From contig NZ_FQUC01000009.1 of assembly GCF_900128985.1 (NCBI RefSeq), positions 1 through 64,000 of the forward strand: 64,000 bases of DNA, given 5' to 3'. Each line of letters starts with the position of its first letter. Position 1 is the stretch's first letter. Source of the DNA: Indolivaga macrotermitis (GTDB taxonomy: Bacteria; Bacteroidota; Bacteroidia; Bacteroidales; Dysgonomonadaceae). The position numbers and the translations under genes are program-made. Positions 27,108-36,549 of this stretch are shown in pieces. The notes under the pieces were generated by a model. It was given only the letters and a program-made list of their open reading frames with translations. It searched no databases and was not told where the DNA came from.

Positions 27108-27617
27108 CTACAAAGTTTCATTTTCTAAAATTTCATTCAATCTTGCTGGTGTTAGATTCATTGCAATGATGACTCCATTTTCGTCGATCAGATAATTTTT
27201 GAATCCTTTACCTAGCTGGTACTTTTGGTAAATTTCTGAATCGTTACCATTCATATCTAAAAACTGATATGCCTTGTCGATTCCATCCATACTCAATGTC
27301 TTTTCGAAAACTGCTTTGTTCCGGTCGAAGGCTACTGATACCATTACTAACGGATTTTTCTCTTTTTTCAAAGCGTTCCAAAGAAGAACATTCTTCATGT
27401 GCGAGTCGGCATCGTATGCCGCCCAAAAGTTTACCAACACTTTAACTCCCCTTAAATACTTAAGATCAAGTTTACTGCCTTCTTCATTTTCTAATTTTAA
27501 ATCAGGCATAAGGTTTCCCGGATAAATTCCTTCCGAAACCTTCGAAGTTCCTGTTGTATAGGATGATGATGTTATTAATACTATCCCAGCCAACAAAAAG
27601 TACTTCAAATACTTCAT
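27108..27617 (-). CDS. Thioredoxin-fold protein lacking the redox cysteines
   Basis: A 169-residue exported protein with a signal peptide. It follows the TlpA/AhpC-TSA pattern: PGNLMPDLKLENEEG, the LKYLRGVKVLVNFWAAYD strand-turn, FLDMNGNDSEIYQKYQL and NYLIDENGVIIAMN. In the active-site turn, where TlpA-like proteins have WC-P-x-C, this one has WAAYDADSH and no cysteine occurs anywhere in the mature part. It therefore cannot do disulfide chemistry and may be a structural or binding member. It has a recognisable promoter and a leader of about 120 bases. Confidence 0.82.
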   Translation of the reverse strand: MKYLKYFLLAGIVLITSSSYTTGTSKVSEGIYPGNLMPDLKLENEEGSKLDLKYLRGVKVLVNFWAAYDADSHMKNVLLWNALKKEKNPLVMVSVAFDRNKAVFEKTLSMDGIDKAYQFLDMNGNDSEIYQKYQLGKGFKNYLIDENGVIIAMNLTPARLNEILENETL

Positions 27618-27738
27618 AAAATATTGTTTAGGTTACTACTAAAGCCCTTGCCCTTAGAATCACTCTACAGACAAAAGCCCTTCCGATTCTCGGAAAGCAC
27701 GGTTCTTCGCTAAGATCCGAAATGCTTTTATTATTAAA
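27618..27738 (-). promoter_or_regulatory. Long structured 5' leader of the thioredoxin-like gene
   Basis: Between the predicted start point (about 27738) and the start codon, several hairpins can form: AAAGC/GCTTT (27724-27728 with 27736-27740), CGG-TCTT/AAGA-CCG (27700-27707 with 27712-27719) and TTCCGA/TCGGAA (27681-27686 with 27690-27695). The motif AAAGCCCTT occurs twice (27651-27659 and 27675-27683). No known riboswitch class was recognised. Confidence 0.45.
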
Positions 27739-27744
27739 GCGGCG

Positions 27745-27775
27745 CAAATATACGGTTAATTTCTGTAATCACCAA
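27745..27775 (-). promoter_or_regulatory. Putative promoter of the thioredoxin-like gene
   Basis: On the minus strand a TTG (27773-27775) is 20 bases ahead of TATATTTG (27745-27752), an exact match to the Bacteroidota consensus. Confidence 0.7.
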
Positions 27776-28081
27776 CTGTTAATTATTTTGCCGAGTATGG
27801 AATAAGAACAAAATACCTGAGTAAAAGGTTTTTTAATTGCTAATAGATTTTTTCTTTCAAAATCGCATTTTAATAATAAATGAATGTTTAACAGCTTCTA
27901 TTCTGTGATTAAATGCTACTTTTATCTATAAGAAAAGGCATATGTTTATAAGGAAGAAAATTAAAAACAACAACTTTCGGGATATGAGGTTTCAAGGATT
28001 AACTTATGCTGATATTTTTACTGCGTATTCAAGAAACAATAACATTGATCCGTAGAACAAAAATAAATTTTTTGAAAAAAC

Positions 28082-28175
28082 GTGTCACTTTTGTCACCTT
28101 TGTCACCCTTTTGAGAGTTAAGCTGTTGATTTTTAGATGTAAATAAAAGTGACAAAGTAAGCAAAAGGGTGACAC
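28082..28175. repeat. TGTCAC repeat cluster and 13-bp inverted repeat
   Basis: Three GTCAC repeats lie at 28082-28107, spaced 9-10 bases (about one helix turn), and two GTGACA copies in the opposite orientation lie at 28149-28154 and 28169-28174. A 13-base stretch at 28101-28113 is perfectly inverted at 28162-28174, with a second 9-bp match (CTTTGTCAC, 28099-28107, with 28149-28157). The cluster lies in the 756-bp gap 27618-28373, which otherwise holds the leader and promoter of the minus-strand gene and the pheT upstream region (an AAAGC-AA-GCTTT dyad near 28266 and a TAATTTTG -7 element at 28293-28300). Confidence 0.7.
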
Positions 28176-28373
28176 TGATTATACTCATATTGTACACCTT
28201 TATAACTTACGATAAGCTCAATTAATATATGAAAGCCGTTTTGTAGGAACATTAATATGAAAGCAAGCTTTCGTAACGTTAATAAATTTTGTAATTTTGG
28301 CATAGTAAAACCGAAAAGAGAAAAATATAAATATAAACAGCTGTTTATAAGCAGTTAAGAAAGATTTTGGAAT

Positions 28374-30833
28374 ATGAATATTTCATACAATTGGTTAAAA
28401 GATTTTGTTGATTTCGATTTGACACCCGAAGAGGTTTCAAATGCGCTGACATCTATCGGGTTGGAAACCGGAGGGGTCGAGGAAATAGAGACTGTAAAAG
28501 GTGGACTCGAAGGCCTTGTAATAGGTGAGGTGCTTACATGTGTGGACCATCCCAATTCAGATCACTTGCATGTTACAACTGTAAATGTCGGGGGGGAGCA
28601 ACCTTTACAGATTGTCTGTGGTGCGCCTAATGTTGCTGCCGGACAGAAGGTTGTAGTTGCCTTGGTTGGAACTAAGTTATATTCGGGAGAAGAATCTTTT
28701 ACCATCAAAAAATCCAAAATCAGAGGCGAAGAATCATTCGGTATGATTTGCGCAGAAGATGAAATTGGTATCGGAACCAGCCACGATGGAATTATCGTGC
28801 TTCCGGCCGATGCTTCTGTTGGTACTTTAGCCAAAGATTATTATAATATCAAGAGCGATTATATACTGGAAGTAGATATTACACCAAACAGGGTAGATGC
28901 AGCTTCACATTTTGGTGTAGCCCGCGATTTTGCAGCTTATCTGAAACAGAACGGAAATCCTTCGGAGTTGAGGCGTCCATCAGTGGATGATTTCAAAACA
29001 GACTCTGCAACTAAAGGAGTTGAGGTGAAGGTTGAAAACACAGAAGCTTGTCCCCGTTATACAGGAGTAACTATTGCGGGTGTTACAGTTAAAGAAAGTC
29101 CCGATTGGTTGAAAGACCGTATATCTCTTATAGGGCTTCGTCCGATAAACAATGTGGTAGACATTACTAACTATGTGTTGCATGAATTGGGGCATCCATT
29201 ACATGCTTTTGATAAAAAATATATCAGTGGAGGTACTGTATATGTGAAAACTTTACCCGAAGGTACTAAGTTTACAACTTTGGACGAAGTAGAACATGCT
29301 CTAAGCGAAAGAGACCTGATGATATGTAACGATAAGGAAGGAATGTGTATCGGTGGTGTATTCGGAGGTCTGAAATCAGGTGTAACCGAGACTACTACAG
29401 ACGTATTTCTCGAATGTGCTTATTTCGATCCTACATGGGTGCGTAAGACAGCACGCCGTCACGGATTGAATACAGATTCGTCGTTCCGTTTCGAACGTGG
29501 TGCAGATCCTAACGATACTTTGTATGTATTGAAACGTGCAGCTTTACTTATTCAGGAAGTTGCCGGAGGTACTATTGTCGGAGATATTCAGGACGTTTAT
29601 CCTCAAAAGATAGAGAATAAAACAGTCGAACTATCTTTCAGTAAGGTGAATACTCTTATTGGAAAAGAAATACCGAAAGAGACAGTTAAATCTATATTAT
29701 CTAGTCTGGAAGTTGAGGTCAAAGGTGAATCGACAGACAGTCTGATCCTGAGCATTCCTACATACCGTGTAGATGTGACCCGCAATGTCGATGTTATTGA
29801 AGATATACTCCGTGTATATGGATATAACAATGTCGAGATAGGTGATTCTTTAAAATCAAATCTTTCATATCAGACTCCGACCGACCGTAGTTACGATTTA
29901 CAAAATCTGATATCCGAACAATTGACCGGAGCCGGTTTTATGGAGATAATGAATAACTCTTTGACAAAAGAGGCTTACTATTCTGATTCGACCACTTATC
30001 CCGACTCAGCTTGTGTGCGTTTACTTAATCCGCTAAGTACCGATCTGAATGTAATGCGCCAGACATTGCTTTTCGGCGGATTGGAAAGTATAGCTTATAA
30101 CCGCAATCGAAAAAGCAACAACCTGAGAATGTACGAACTCGGAAATTGTTACTACTTTGATGGGAATAAGAAAGATGCTGAAAAGCCATTGAATGAATAT
30201 TCGGAAGAGTTTCATTTAGGTCTCTGGTTGTGTGGTGATACTATTAACAATAGTTGGGCAGCTCAAGAGGAGAAAGCATCTGTATATCATCTGAAAGGGT
30301 ATGTCGAGAACGTATTATTACGTTTGGGTATATCTCAGGAAGCTTACGAATACGAGCAGTTTTCAAACGACATATATAGTGCAGCATTGACCATCAAAAC
30401 CCATAAGAGGGTGCTAGGTACTCTCGGGGTAGTTGCCAAGAAATTGCTGAAACAAACTGATGTGAATACCGAAGTTTATTTTGCCGAACTGAATTGGGAT
30501 GCTTTGATGAAAGAGATTAAGAAACATAAAGTTACTTTCTCGGAGATCTCCAAATATCCTTCGGTAAAACGCGATTTGGCTTTACTGCTTGATAAGAATG
30601 TATTATTCGAACAAATCGAGAAGATAGCTTATAAGTCTGAAAGGAAACTATTAAAAGATGTCAGCTTATTTGACGTTTATGAAGGAAAGAACTTACCTGA
30701 TGGGAAGAAGTCATATGCGGTCAACTTTGTAATACAGGATGACGAAAAGACTTTGACCGATAAGCAGATCGATACTATTATGCAGAAGATACAGAAATCA
30801 TTAGAACAAGAGCTGGGAGCTCAACTAAGATAA
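28374..30833 (+). CDS. pheT: Phenylalanine--tRNA ligase beta subunit
   Basis: PheT pairs with PheS to charge tRNA-Phe. At 819 residues it is full length: N-terminal tRNA-binding OB domain (VIGEVLTCVDHPNSDHLHV, about residues 43-61), the B3/B4 editing domain, the B5 domain (VELSFSKVNTLIG), the catalytic-like core, and the C-terminal ferredoxin-fold anticodon-binding domain starting at SKYPSVKRDLALLLDK. pheS is not adjacent, so the subunit genes are split in this genome. A strong terminator follows 6 bases after the stop. Confidence 0.97.
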   Translation: MNISYNWLKDFVDFDLTPEEVSNALTSIGLETGGVEEIETVKGGLEGLVIGEVLTCVDHPNSDHLHVTTVNVGGEQPLQIVCGAPNVAAGQKVVVALVGTKLYSGEESFTIKKSKIRGEESFGMICAEDEIGIGTSHDGIIVLPADASVGTLAKDYYNIKSDYILEVDITPNRVDAASHFGVARDFAAYLKQNGNPSELRRPSVDDFKTDSATKGVEVKVENTEACPRYTGVTIAGVTVKESPDWLKDRISLIGLRPINNVVDITNYVLHELGHPLHAFDKKYISGGTVYVKTLPEGTKFTTLDEVEHALSERDLMICNDKEGMCIGGVFGGLKSGVTETTTDVFLECAYFDPTWVRKTARRHGLNTDSSFRFERGADPNDTLYVLKRAALLIQEVAGGTIVGDIQDVYPQKIENKTVELSFSKVNTLIGKEIPKETVKSILSSLEVEVKGESTDSLILSIPTYRVDVTRNVDVIEDILRVYGYNNVEIGDSLKSNLSYQTPTDRSYDLQNLISEQLTGAGFMEIMNNSLTKEAYYSDSTTYPDSACVRLLNPLSTDLNVMRQTLLFGGLESIAYNRNRKSNNLRMYELGNCYYFDGNKKDAEKPLNEYSEEFHLGLWLCGDTINNSWAAQEEKASVYHLKGYVENVLLRLGISQEAYEYEQFSNDIYSAALTIKTHKRVLGTLGVVAKKLLKQTDVNTEVYFAELNWDALMKEIKKHKVTFSEISKYPSVKRDLALLLDKNVLFEQIEKIAYKSERKLLKDVSLFDVYEGKNLPDGKKSYAVNFVIQDDEKTLTDKQIDTIMQKIQKSLEQELGAQLR

Positions 30834-30839
30834 AGAGAT

Positions 30840-30882
30840 GAGAATAGGCTATCCAAACCAGATAGCCTATTCTCTGTTTTTT
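30840..30882 (+). terminator. Rho-independent terminator of pheT
   Basis: A perfect 14-bp stem (30840-30853 with 30861-30874), seven-base loop, followed by a run of six T residues. Confidence 0.9.
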
Positions 30883-30925
30883 ATCATATCATCGGATTGT
30901 AAACCGAAGATTGGAGGAACGTTAG

Positions 30926-31552
30926 TTATAGCCCGTCTAGTTCGCTCTTTCTTTCCTCATTCCTTATTTTATCCTTTTCTTTCCATTTTATCTCCAATTC
31001 TTTCCTATATTCCCAGATTCTGTTAGCAATATGTTGGTTGATTAATTCAAAATCACCGGAAGGAATACGGTATTCAGAACTACCTTTAGACTCTAATGTA
31101 CATTTTATATCCGGAGATCCTGTATTCCATGTATATACAGTCCAATATCCGCCACTATTAATAACAACTCCATACTGATTTCTATATGAGCTGTCATAGG
31201 ATTTTACCTCTTTCCGAGGTTCTCCATATTTTATAGTAAGAGCGTCTCCGATGTTTGTTTGTCCATCCATGAAGCCCGAAGAATTAGACATTCTATAAAG
31301 AGAGTCTCTGAAAAATGTCAGTTTTAATGATTTTATATAGTACCCTTTAACCGGAACATAATTAGATATCTCATATGTTGGGGTTAATTCATATTTATAT
31401 TTATCCTTGAATTTCAAGGTTTTCTTTCCCAAAACTTTAGCCACTTCTGTAGTGGTCATTCCCAATCGAATCCCTCCTATACCATCAATTATCTGACAAT
31501 AGGAAAATATACTTTGAAGTATTAATATAGCAGTAAAAATTATTTTTTTCAT
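30926..31552 (-). CDS. Exported hypothetical protein with SmpA-like motif
   Basis: A 208-residue protein with a signal peptide (MKKIIFTAILILQSIFSYCQ). Residues 20-45 contain GIGGIRLGMTTTEVAKVLGK, the start motif of SmpA/OmlA-like domains, then a beta-rich middle with several Tyr, and a C-terminal helix rich in Lys and Glu (about residues 165-208), probably coiled. No function can be assigned. It converges on pheT and lies 80 bases downstream of the large activase gene on the same strand. Confidence 0.75.
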   Translation of the reverse strand: MKKIIFTAILILQSIFSYCQIIDGIGGIRLGMTTTEVAKVLGKKTLKFKDKYKYELTPTYEISNYVPVKGYYIKSLKLTFFRDSLYRMSNSSGFMDGQTNIGDALTIKYGEPRKEVKSYDSSYRNQYGVVINSGGYWTVYTWNTGSPDIKCTLESKGSSEYRIPSGDFELINQHIANRIWEYRKELEIKWKEKDKIRNEERKSELDGL

Positions 31553-31632
31553 ATTATAGAGTTATAGCACAAAAATAAAAGCTTAATATCAGACTTTATT
31601 CAAATAAACAAATTAAGTTATACCCGATCCGG

Positions 31633-34600
31633 TTATATCATAAAATGCAACCTGTTTTGCAGATTCACTTCTGCAATACCTCCGTCAATATCCAGATACA
31701 GAATATTCATATCAGGATACAGGGTTTTCATTCGTTTCTCAACACCTTTAGCTACAATGTGATTAGCGATACATCCGAATGGTTGTATACAAACCACTTT
31801 ATTTACCCCTTTCCGGGCATAGTGCGCTACTTCTCCGGCGATGAGCCAGCCTTCACCAAATTGGTTTGAGAGACTAAGTACTTCTGATGCTGCCTCGGCT
31901 TTAGCAAAGATGGATTCCGACGTTTCGTAGAAACGGAAACCTTTCATGATCTTCTCATATTTTTTGATCTTCATGTTGATAAGTTGCCAGATAACAGGTT
32001 TCATCGCCTTTTCGAAGATGGTTTCTTCTCGTAATCCATTCTTTACATCCTCTTTGCTGTTTACAAAAAACTGTAGTAGGAAATCAAGTAGAGGAGGACA
32101 GGACACTTCTACTTCCTTCGATCTGAGCCATTCGGTAATATTGGCCTGAGCATAGTTATTGTATTTGAGGAATATCTCACCAATAAGCCCAACCTTTGTA
32201 TATTGCTTATTATGTATCGGGATATTGTTAAAGTCGGCTACAGCTTCTTTTAGTAGGCGTCTCAGTATTTTAGGCGAGTTCGCCCTGACTGCATCTATCC
32301 CTCTTTCGATATAGAAATCAAATGCAGACAGAGAATCACCCTTCTTCTTTTCTCTGACAGAGATCGAACTATGCATCTGCTGTAAAGTATCTGAGTATAA
32401 GACCAGATCGACTGCTATTTTAGCCAGCTTTTTCCAGTCTATACTGAATTCACTCTCCTCATTCTGATAAGAATCTCCGGATGAAAGGGCAATTACCGGA
32501 ATATCTCTGAATCCTGCATTTTGTAATCCACTCTTTATTTGAGCCAGATAGTTTGTAGCACGGCATTGACCTCCTGTTTGGGTTATTGCCAATACTATAT
32601 CCTGAACATCATAATTCCCCGATTGCAGGGCATTTATAATATCTCCCAGTATTAATGTCGAAGGATAACATACTTCATTGTTACCATACATTAAACCTAA
32701 ATCTGCAGATATTTTGTTTGATTTAGGCAGGTTTTCAATCTTATAACCAACCAGTTCACCTAATGCAGGAGCGAAGGGCGATAAGAAGTCGGTAAACCAA
32801 GGAATAAGGATAGTTTTCTTCCGGTCTTCCTTGGTATAAGGCGTGCGGTATCCTTTATAGTCATCCGTATTTATCTTATGTTCTACAGTATTAATTGTCT
32901 TAAGGGACTCAACCAAAGACCGTAGTCTCAAGCGGATTGAACCCGGACTTGCAATCTCATCGATACGCAATACGGTGAGGTTCTTGCCGGCTTGTTTCAA
33001 TATATCCTGTACTTCGTCCATAATGAACGAGTCGGGGCCGCAGCCGAACGAGTTTAATTGTATCAATTGTATATTCTGAGGTAGCTTAGCTACTTCCATA
33101 GCTGCTTGAACCACACGGTTCGGATACGACCATTGTGATACAATATTGAGTTTGCCAAAGCCTCTACTTTCTTCTTTGCGGAATACATCATCCGTAAAAA
33201 CCAGTACACCCAGATCAGACAGTATTTGTCCGACTTTCTGGTGGATAAGTGGGTCAGCATGGTATGGACGACCTGCTACAACAAAAGCTGTCTGATTATT
33301 TTTGATAGCATCTTCCAGTAGTACCTTTTGATTTTCTCTTAATAGTATCTTGGTTTCGTTCTTTATTTTCATAGCCTTATCAAAAGCCTTTTCGAATATG
33401 GCTTTTGATACTCCTAATGACGAAAGATACTCATAACAACCTTTCTCTAAGGCTTTATCATTACTGAATGTAATGACTGGTTTGTCAAGAGGTATGCCAT
33501 ATTTTTCTTCCGGTTCAACAGAGCTTCGGATAACTTCCGGGTAACCGCTTACCACCGGGCAATTGAACGAGTTGGACGAGCTACCGAACTCTTTCTCTTC
33601 CTTAGGAATGATAGGGTAGAATATTCTATCGACCTTTTGTTCTATCAAAGCAAGTATATGCCCGTGAACTAACTTGGCAGGAAAGCATATATTATCGGAC
33701 ATGACACCACCTACACCTTTTTGATAGAGAGGGAATGTCGACTCCGGAGATAGTCTTACATTGAACCCGGATTCTGATAATAATACATGCCAAAAAGGAT
33801 AGTTGTCAAACATGTTCAGCACCCGTGGAATACCAATGGTTTTTCCGAGTAATATATTATCGGGATTTACCTTTTGGTTGAAAAGTATTTCATTCTTTTC
33901 GTCGAAACCGTTGAATCCTCCTTTTTGAGTGGAGTTTTTGTTATAGAATATTTTTTCACACTTATTACCAGCATAACAGAGGTTTCCGTTTTCGAATTTG
34001 AAGCGAAGTACCGAACAGCTATTAGTACATCCTTTACATTGCAATTCTTTGGTATTGATCGCTTCCGGGTCAGGTAAAGAGAACATTGAAACATGTGCTG
34101 TTTCGGCTTTTTTATCGGAAAGCCTCTGGGCATATAATGCGGCACCCAATGCACCCATCAATTCAGGATAATCTGTTGAACTTACCGATTTACCGGAGAG
34201 TAATTCCAATGCACGGTATACAGCATCATTCCGGAATGTTCCTCCCTGTACTACTATATTGTCCCCTAATTGTTTAAGATTAGAGATTTTAAGAACTTTG
34301 TACAAACAATTCTTTACAACCGAATAGGCTAATCCGGCAGCGATATCATCCATACCTGCATTTTCCCGCAAAGATTGTTTCACTTTGGAGTTCATAAACA
34401 CAGTACAACGCGAACCTAAATCCGATGGATATTGTGCGATACAGGCAGCCTTTGAGAATTCACCCAAAGACATGTCCATCGTAGAAGCAAAGTTTTGTAA
34501 GAAAGAACCGCACCCGGCAGAACAGGCTTCATTTAACTCTATATTAGAGATCACCCCGTTGTTCGTAAATATAGATTTAATGTCTTGTCCTCCAATATCT

Positions 34601-35868
34601 AATATAAATGATACCTTTGGGTCTACATATTGAGCACCCGAAAGGTGAGCCATCGTTTCCACGATACCATAGTCGAGTCCTAAAGCCGACTTGATCAGGT
34701 CTTCACCGTATCCTGTAGCTGCTGATGATATGATTTTATAGTTAACCCCTTTTTCTGCGGCTTTTTGTTGGAACTGTTCCATCCCTTCGACCACTTTCTT
34801 GAGAGGGTTACCTTCATTGCTACCATAAAAAGTGTACAGAATATTGGTATCAGCATCCATAATCACAATTTTAGTCGTGGTAGACCCCGAATCTATACCC
34901 AAATAGCATTCTATATTTTTGTCTGTACCTAGTTCTTTGAACTTTAGAGGTTTTATTTTTCGGCTTTTATTCCAAAGCTTATATTCAGTATCATCGTTGA
35001 ATAAAGCTGGTAAATATTCTTTTTGTAAGCCTGTTTTTGTTTCTGACCTTGTTATCAGTTCATTTAAGTTGTGATAAACGGCTTCTTTTTCGTTATATAA
35101 CGCAGCACCCCATGCTGGAAAGTATTCTCCATTTTCAGGAACAATCAGATCTGCATCAGATACCTTGAGCACATTACGGAAAGCATTACGCAATGCCGGT
35201 AAAAATGTCAAAGGACCTCCGATACAGAGTATCTTAGGTTGAATATTACAACCTCTGGCTAAGGTTGTAACACTTTGTAAAGCAACAGCATGTAAGATTG
35301 AACCCGAAATATCCGCTACAGGAATATTACGGCTGATCAGATTTTGAACATCTGTTTTAGCAAATACACCACACCGGGAAGCGATAGGATAGATCCTTTC
35401 ACATTTAAGAGCCTGTATTCCTAATTCATCGGTCGATATATTCATTAAGTTGGCCATCTGATCGATAAAGGCTCCCGTCCCTCCGGCACAACTCCCGTTC
35501 ATTCGTATGTCAGGGTGTTTTCCTTTCTTGAAAAATACCATTTTGGCGTCTTCGCCACCTAGGTCTATTAATGTATGAGTTTCGGCATACACATTATTTA
35601 CAACTTCTACAGCTGCTACAACTTCTTGTACAAAGCTAATACCTATGCGTTCGCCTATCCCCATTCCGGCGGATCCTGTAATGTTAATACAAAATTCAGT
35701 ATCCGGATATTCAGTGATAACCTTTTGAAGTTCTTCAATAAAAGACTGTTGTATATTAGCCTGATGTCTACGATAGGCCTTATAGATAATTTGCGATTGC
35801 GAGTCTATTATCACAATCTTAATAGTAGTTGACCCTACGTCAACACCCATTTTATATTGTTGTTTCAT
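31633..35868 (-). CDS. Giant 2-hydroxyacyl-CoA dehydratase activase-type fusion protein
   Basis: A 1411-residue cytoplasmic protein. Two BcrA/HgdC ATPase domains come first (about residues 5-260 and 320-580), each opening with a GxDxGSTTxK phosphate motif. Cluster cysteines are C127 (NGSCAGGTGAF) and C166 (SRCGVFAKTDV) in domain 1, and C449/C453 and C488 in domain 2. A Cys-rich linker follows (C611, C614, C618, C631, C637), then a DUF2229 region starting near 675 and a HgdB-like dehydratase half to the C-terminus. Activases of this kind use ATP to pass one low-potential electron to an iron-sulfur partner; here donor and acceptor seem joined in one chain. The substrate is unknown. It is 13 bases downstream of a TetR gene and co-transcribed with it. 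Confidence 0.9.
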   Translation of the reverse strand: MKQQYKMGVDVGSTTIKIVIIDSQSQIIYKAYRRHQANIQQSFIEELQKVITEYPDTEFCINITGSAGMGIGERIGISFVQEVVAAVEVVNNVYAETHTLIDLGGEDAKMVFFKKGKHPDIRMNGSCAGGTGAFIDQMANLMNISTDELGIQALKCERIYPIASRCGVFAKTDVQNLISRNIPVADISGSILHAVALQSVTTLARGCNIQPKILCIGGPLTFLPALRNAFRNVLKVSDADLIVPENGEYFPAWGAALYNEKEAVYHNLNELITRSETKTGLQKEYLPALFNDDTEYKLWNKSRKIKPLKFKELGTDKNIECYLGIDSGSTTTKIVIMDADTNILYTFYGSNEGNPLKKVVEGMEQFQQKAAEKGVNYKIISSAATGYGEDLIKSALGLDYGIVETMAHLSGAQYVDPKVSFILDIGGQDIKSIFTNNGVISNIELNEACSAGCGSFLQNFASTMDMSLGEFSKAACIAQYPSDLGSRCTVFMNSKVKQSLRENAGMDDIAAGLAYSVVKNCLYKVLKISNLKQLGDNIVVQGGTFRNDAVYRALELLSGKSVSSTDYPELMGALGAALYAQRLSDKKAETAHVSMFSLPDPEAINTKELQCKGCTNSCSVLRFKFENGNLCYAGNKCEKIFYNKNSTQKGGFNGFDEKNEILFNQKVNPDNILLGKTIGIPRVLNMFDNYPFWHVLLSESGFNVRLSPESTFPLYQKGVGGVMSDNICFPAKLVHGHILALIEQKVDRIFYPIIPKEEKEFGSSSNSFNCPVVSGYPEVIRSSVEPEEKYGIPLDKPVITFSNDKALEKGCYEYLSSLGVSKAIFEKAFDKAMKIKNETKILLRENQKVLLEDAIKNNQTAFVVAGRPYHADPLIHQKVGQILSDLGVLVFTDDVFRKEESRGFGKLNIVSQWSYPNRVVQAAMEVAKLPQNIQLIQLNSFGCGPDSFIMDEVQDILKQAGKNLTVLRIDEIASPGSIRLRLRSLVESLKTINTVEHKINTDDYKGYRTPYTKEDRKKTILIPWFTDFLSPFAPALGELVGYKIENLPKSNKISADLGLMYGNNEVCYPSTLILGDIINALQSGNYDVQDIVLAITQTGGQCRATNYLAQIKSGLQNAGFRDIPVIALSSGDSYQNEESEFSIDWKKLAKIAVDLVLYSDTLQQMHSSISVREKKKGDSLSAFDFYIERGIDAVRANSPKILRRLLKEAVADFNNIPIHNKQYTKVGLIGEIFLKYNNYAQANITEWLRSKEVEVSCPPLLDFLLQFFVNSKEDVKNGLREETIFEKAMKPVIWQLINMKIKKYEKIMKGFRFYETSESIFAKAEAASEVLSLSNQFGEGWLIAGEVAHYARKGVNKVVCIQPFGCIANHIVAKGVEKRMKTLYPDMNILYLDIDGGIAEVNLQNRLHFMI

Positions 35869-35881
35869 ATCCTCTTGTATT

Positions 35882-36526
35882 TTATTGGGCGTTCTCTGTG
35901 TTGTTTATATTGGGTTTAAGTGCATTGGTCACAAATTGTATGACATATTTTTCGTGACTGGCTATCAGGGAATCATATGTATTACGAGGGATTTCAAGCA
36001 ATGTCATAGCCATATTGCCAAATAAAAAAGGGAACATGCATAAAGAGAGTATATTCAGCAGGAAATCTGCGGCCGGTGTTTCTTTTATTACCCCTTTCTT
36101 TACTTCTTCATGGATACGGGCTTCGATTTTACTGAATGAACTGAATGGATTTTTATTCTTTATCCTTTGAGTCAGAGCTTCAGGATTAAGGCTTACTTCA
36201 TTTAATATGAAGGCAGCTATCTGTGGATATTCAAATAATATCTCATAGTAAGTATGAATCCATGTTTCGATCAATTCGAAGAAAGGTAGGTCGGAATTGA
36301 TAGTTTCGAGGATTCTGGAGGTAAGCACATCCATTGCCTCTTCGAATATAATTTCGAATAAATTATACTTCGACCGGAAATAGTAGTTAACCATTGCTAC
36401 ATTCGTTCCCGATGCTTTTGCTATATCCCTGACACTTGTGCCCCTATATCCATTCCGGATGAATAAATCCTGAGCTTCTTTTAGGATTTTTTCTTTTACA
36501 ATATGTGAATCTTCTGTGTTAAACAT
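35882..36526 (-). CDS. TetR/AcrR-family transcriptional regulator
   Basis: A 214-residue TetR protein. The N-terminal helix-turn-helix is clear: ILKEAQDLFIRNGYRGTSVR then DIAKASGTNVAMVNYYFRSK (about residues 14-55), with the family YYFRSKYNLF ending. The C-terminal ligand-binding part is divergent. It leads an operon with the giant activase. Two dyads flanking its own promoter make autoregulation likely, with the ligand possibly an acyl-CoA or other metabolite related to the activase (inference). Confidence 0.93.
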   Translation of the reverse strand: MFNTEDSHIVKEKILKEAQDLFIRNGYRGTSVRDIAKASGTNVAMVNYYFRSKYNLFEIIFEEAMDVLTSRILETINSDLPFFELIETWIHTYYEILFEYPQIAAFILNEVSLNPEALTQRIKNKNPFSSFSKIEARIHEEVKKGVIKETPAADFLLNILSLCMFPFLFGNMAMTLLEIPRNTYDSLIASHEKYVIQFVTNALKPNINNTENAQ

Positions 36527-36531
36527 CTGTT

Positions 36532-36547
36532 CTAAACGGTTGTTTAG
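36532..36547. promoter_or_regulatory. Proximal TetR operator
   Basis: A perfect 6-bp-arm dyad CTAAAC-GGTT-GTTTAG lies at the predicted transcription start, 6 bases ahead of the TetR start codon. A half-site-like GTTAAAC overlaps the start codon at 36518-36524. Confidence 0.7.
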
Positions 36548-36549
36548 TG

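Noticed and set aside
27618-27738. Leader as a tRNA or tmRNA
   Set aside because: No T-loop GTTCRANYC sequence, CCA-type acceptor stem or alanine-tRNA-like end was found.
28082-28175. Repeats as a CRISPR array
   Set aside because: Repeats are 6-9 bases and spaced 9-10 bases apart, lack spacers of about 30 bases, and no cas genes are present.
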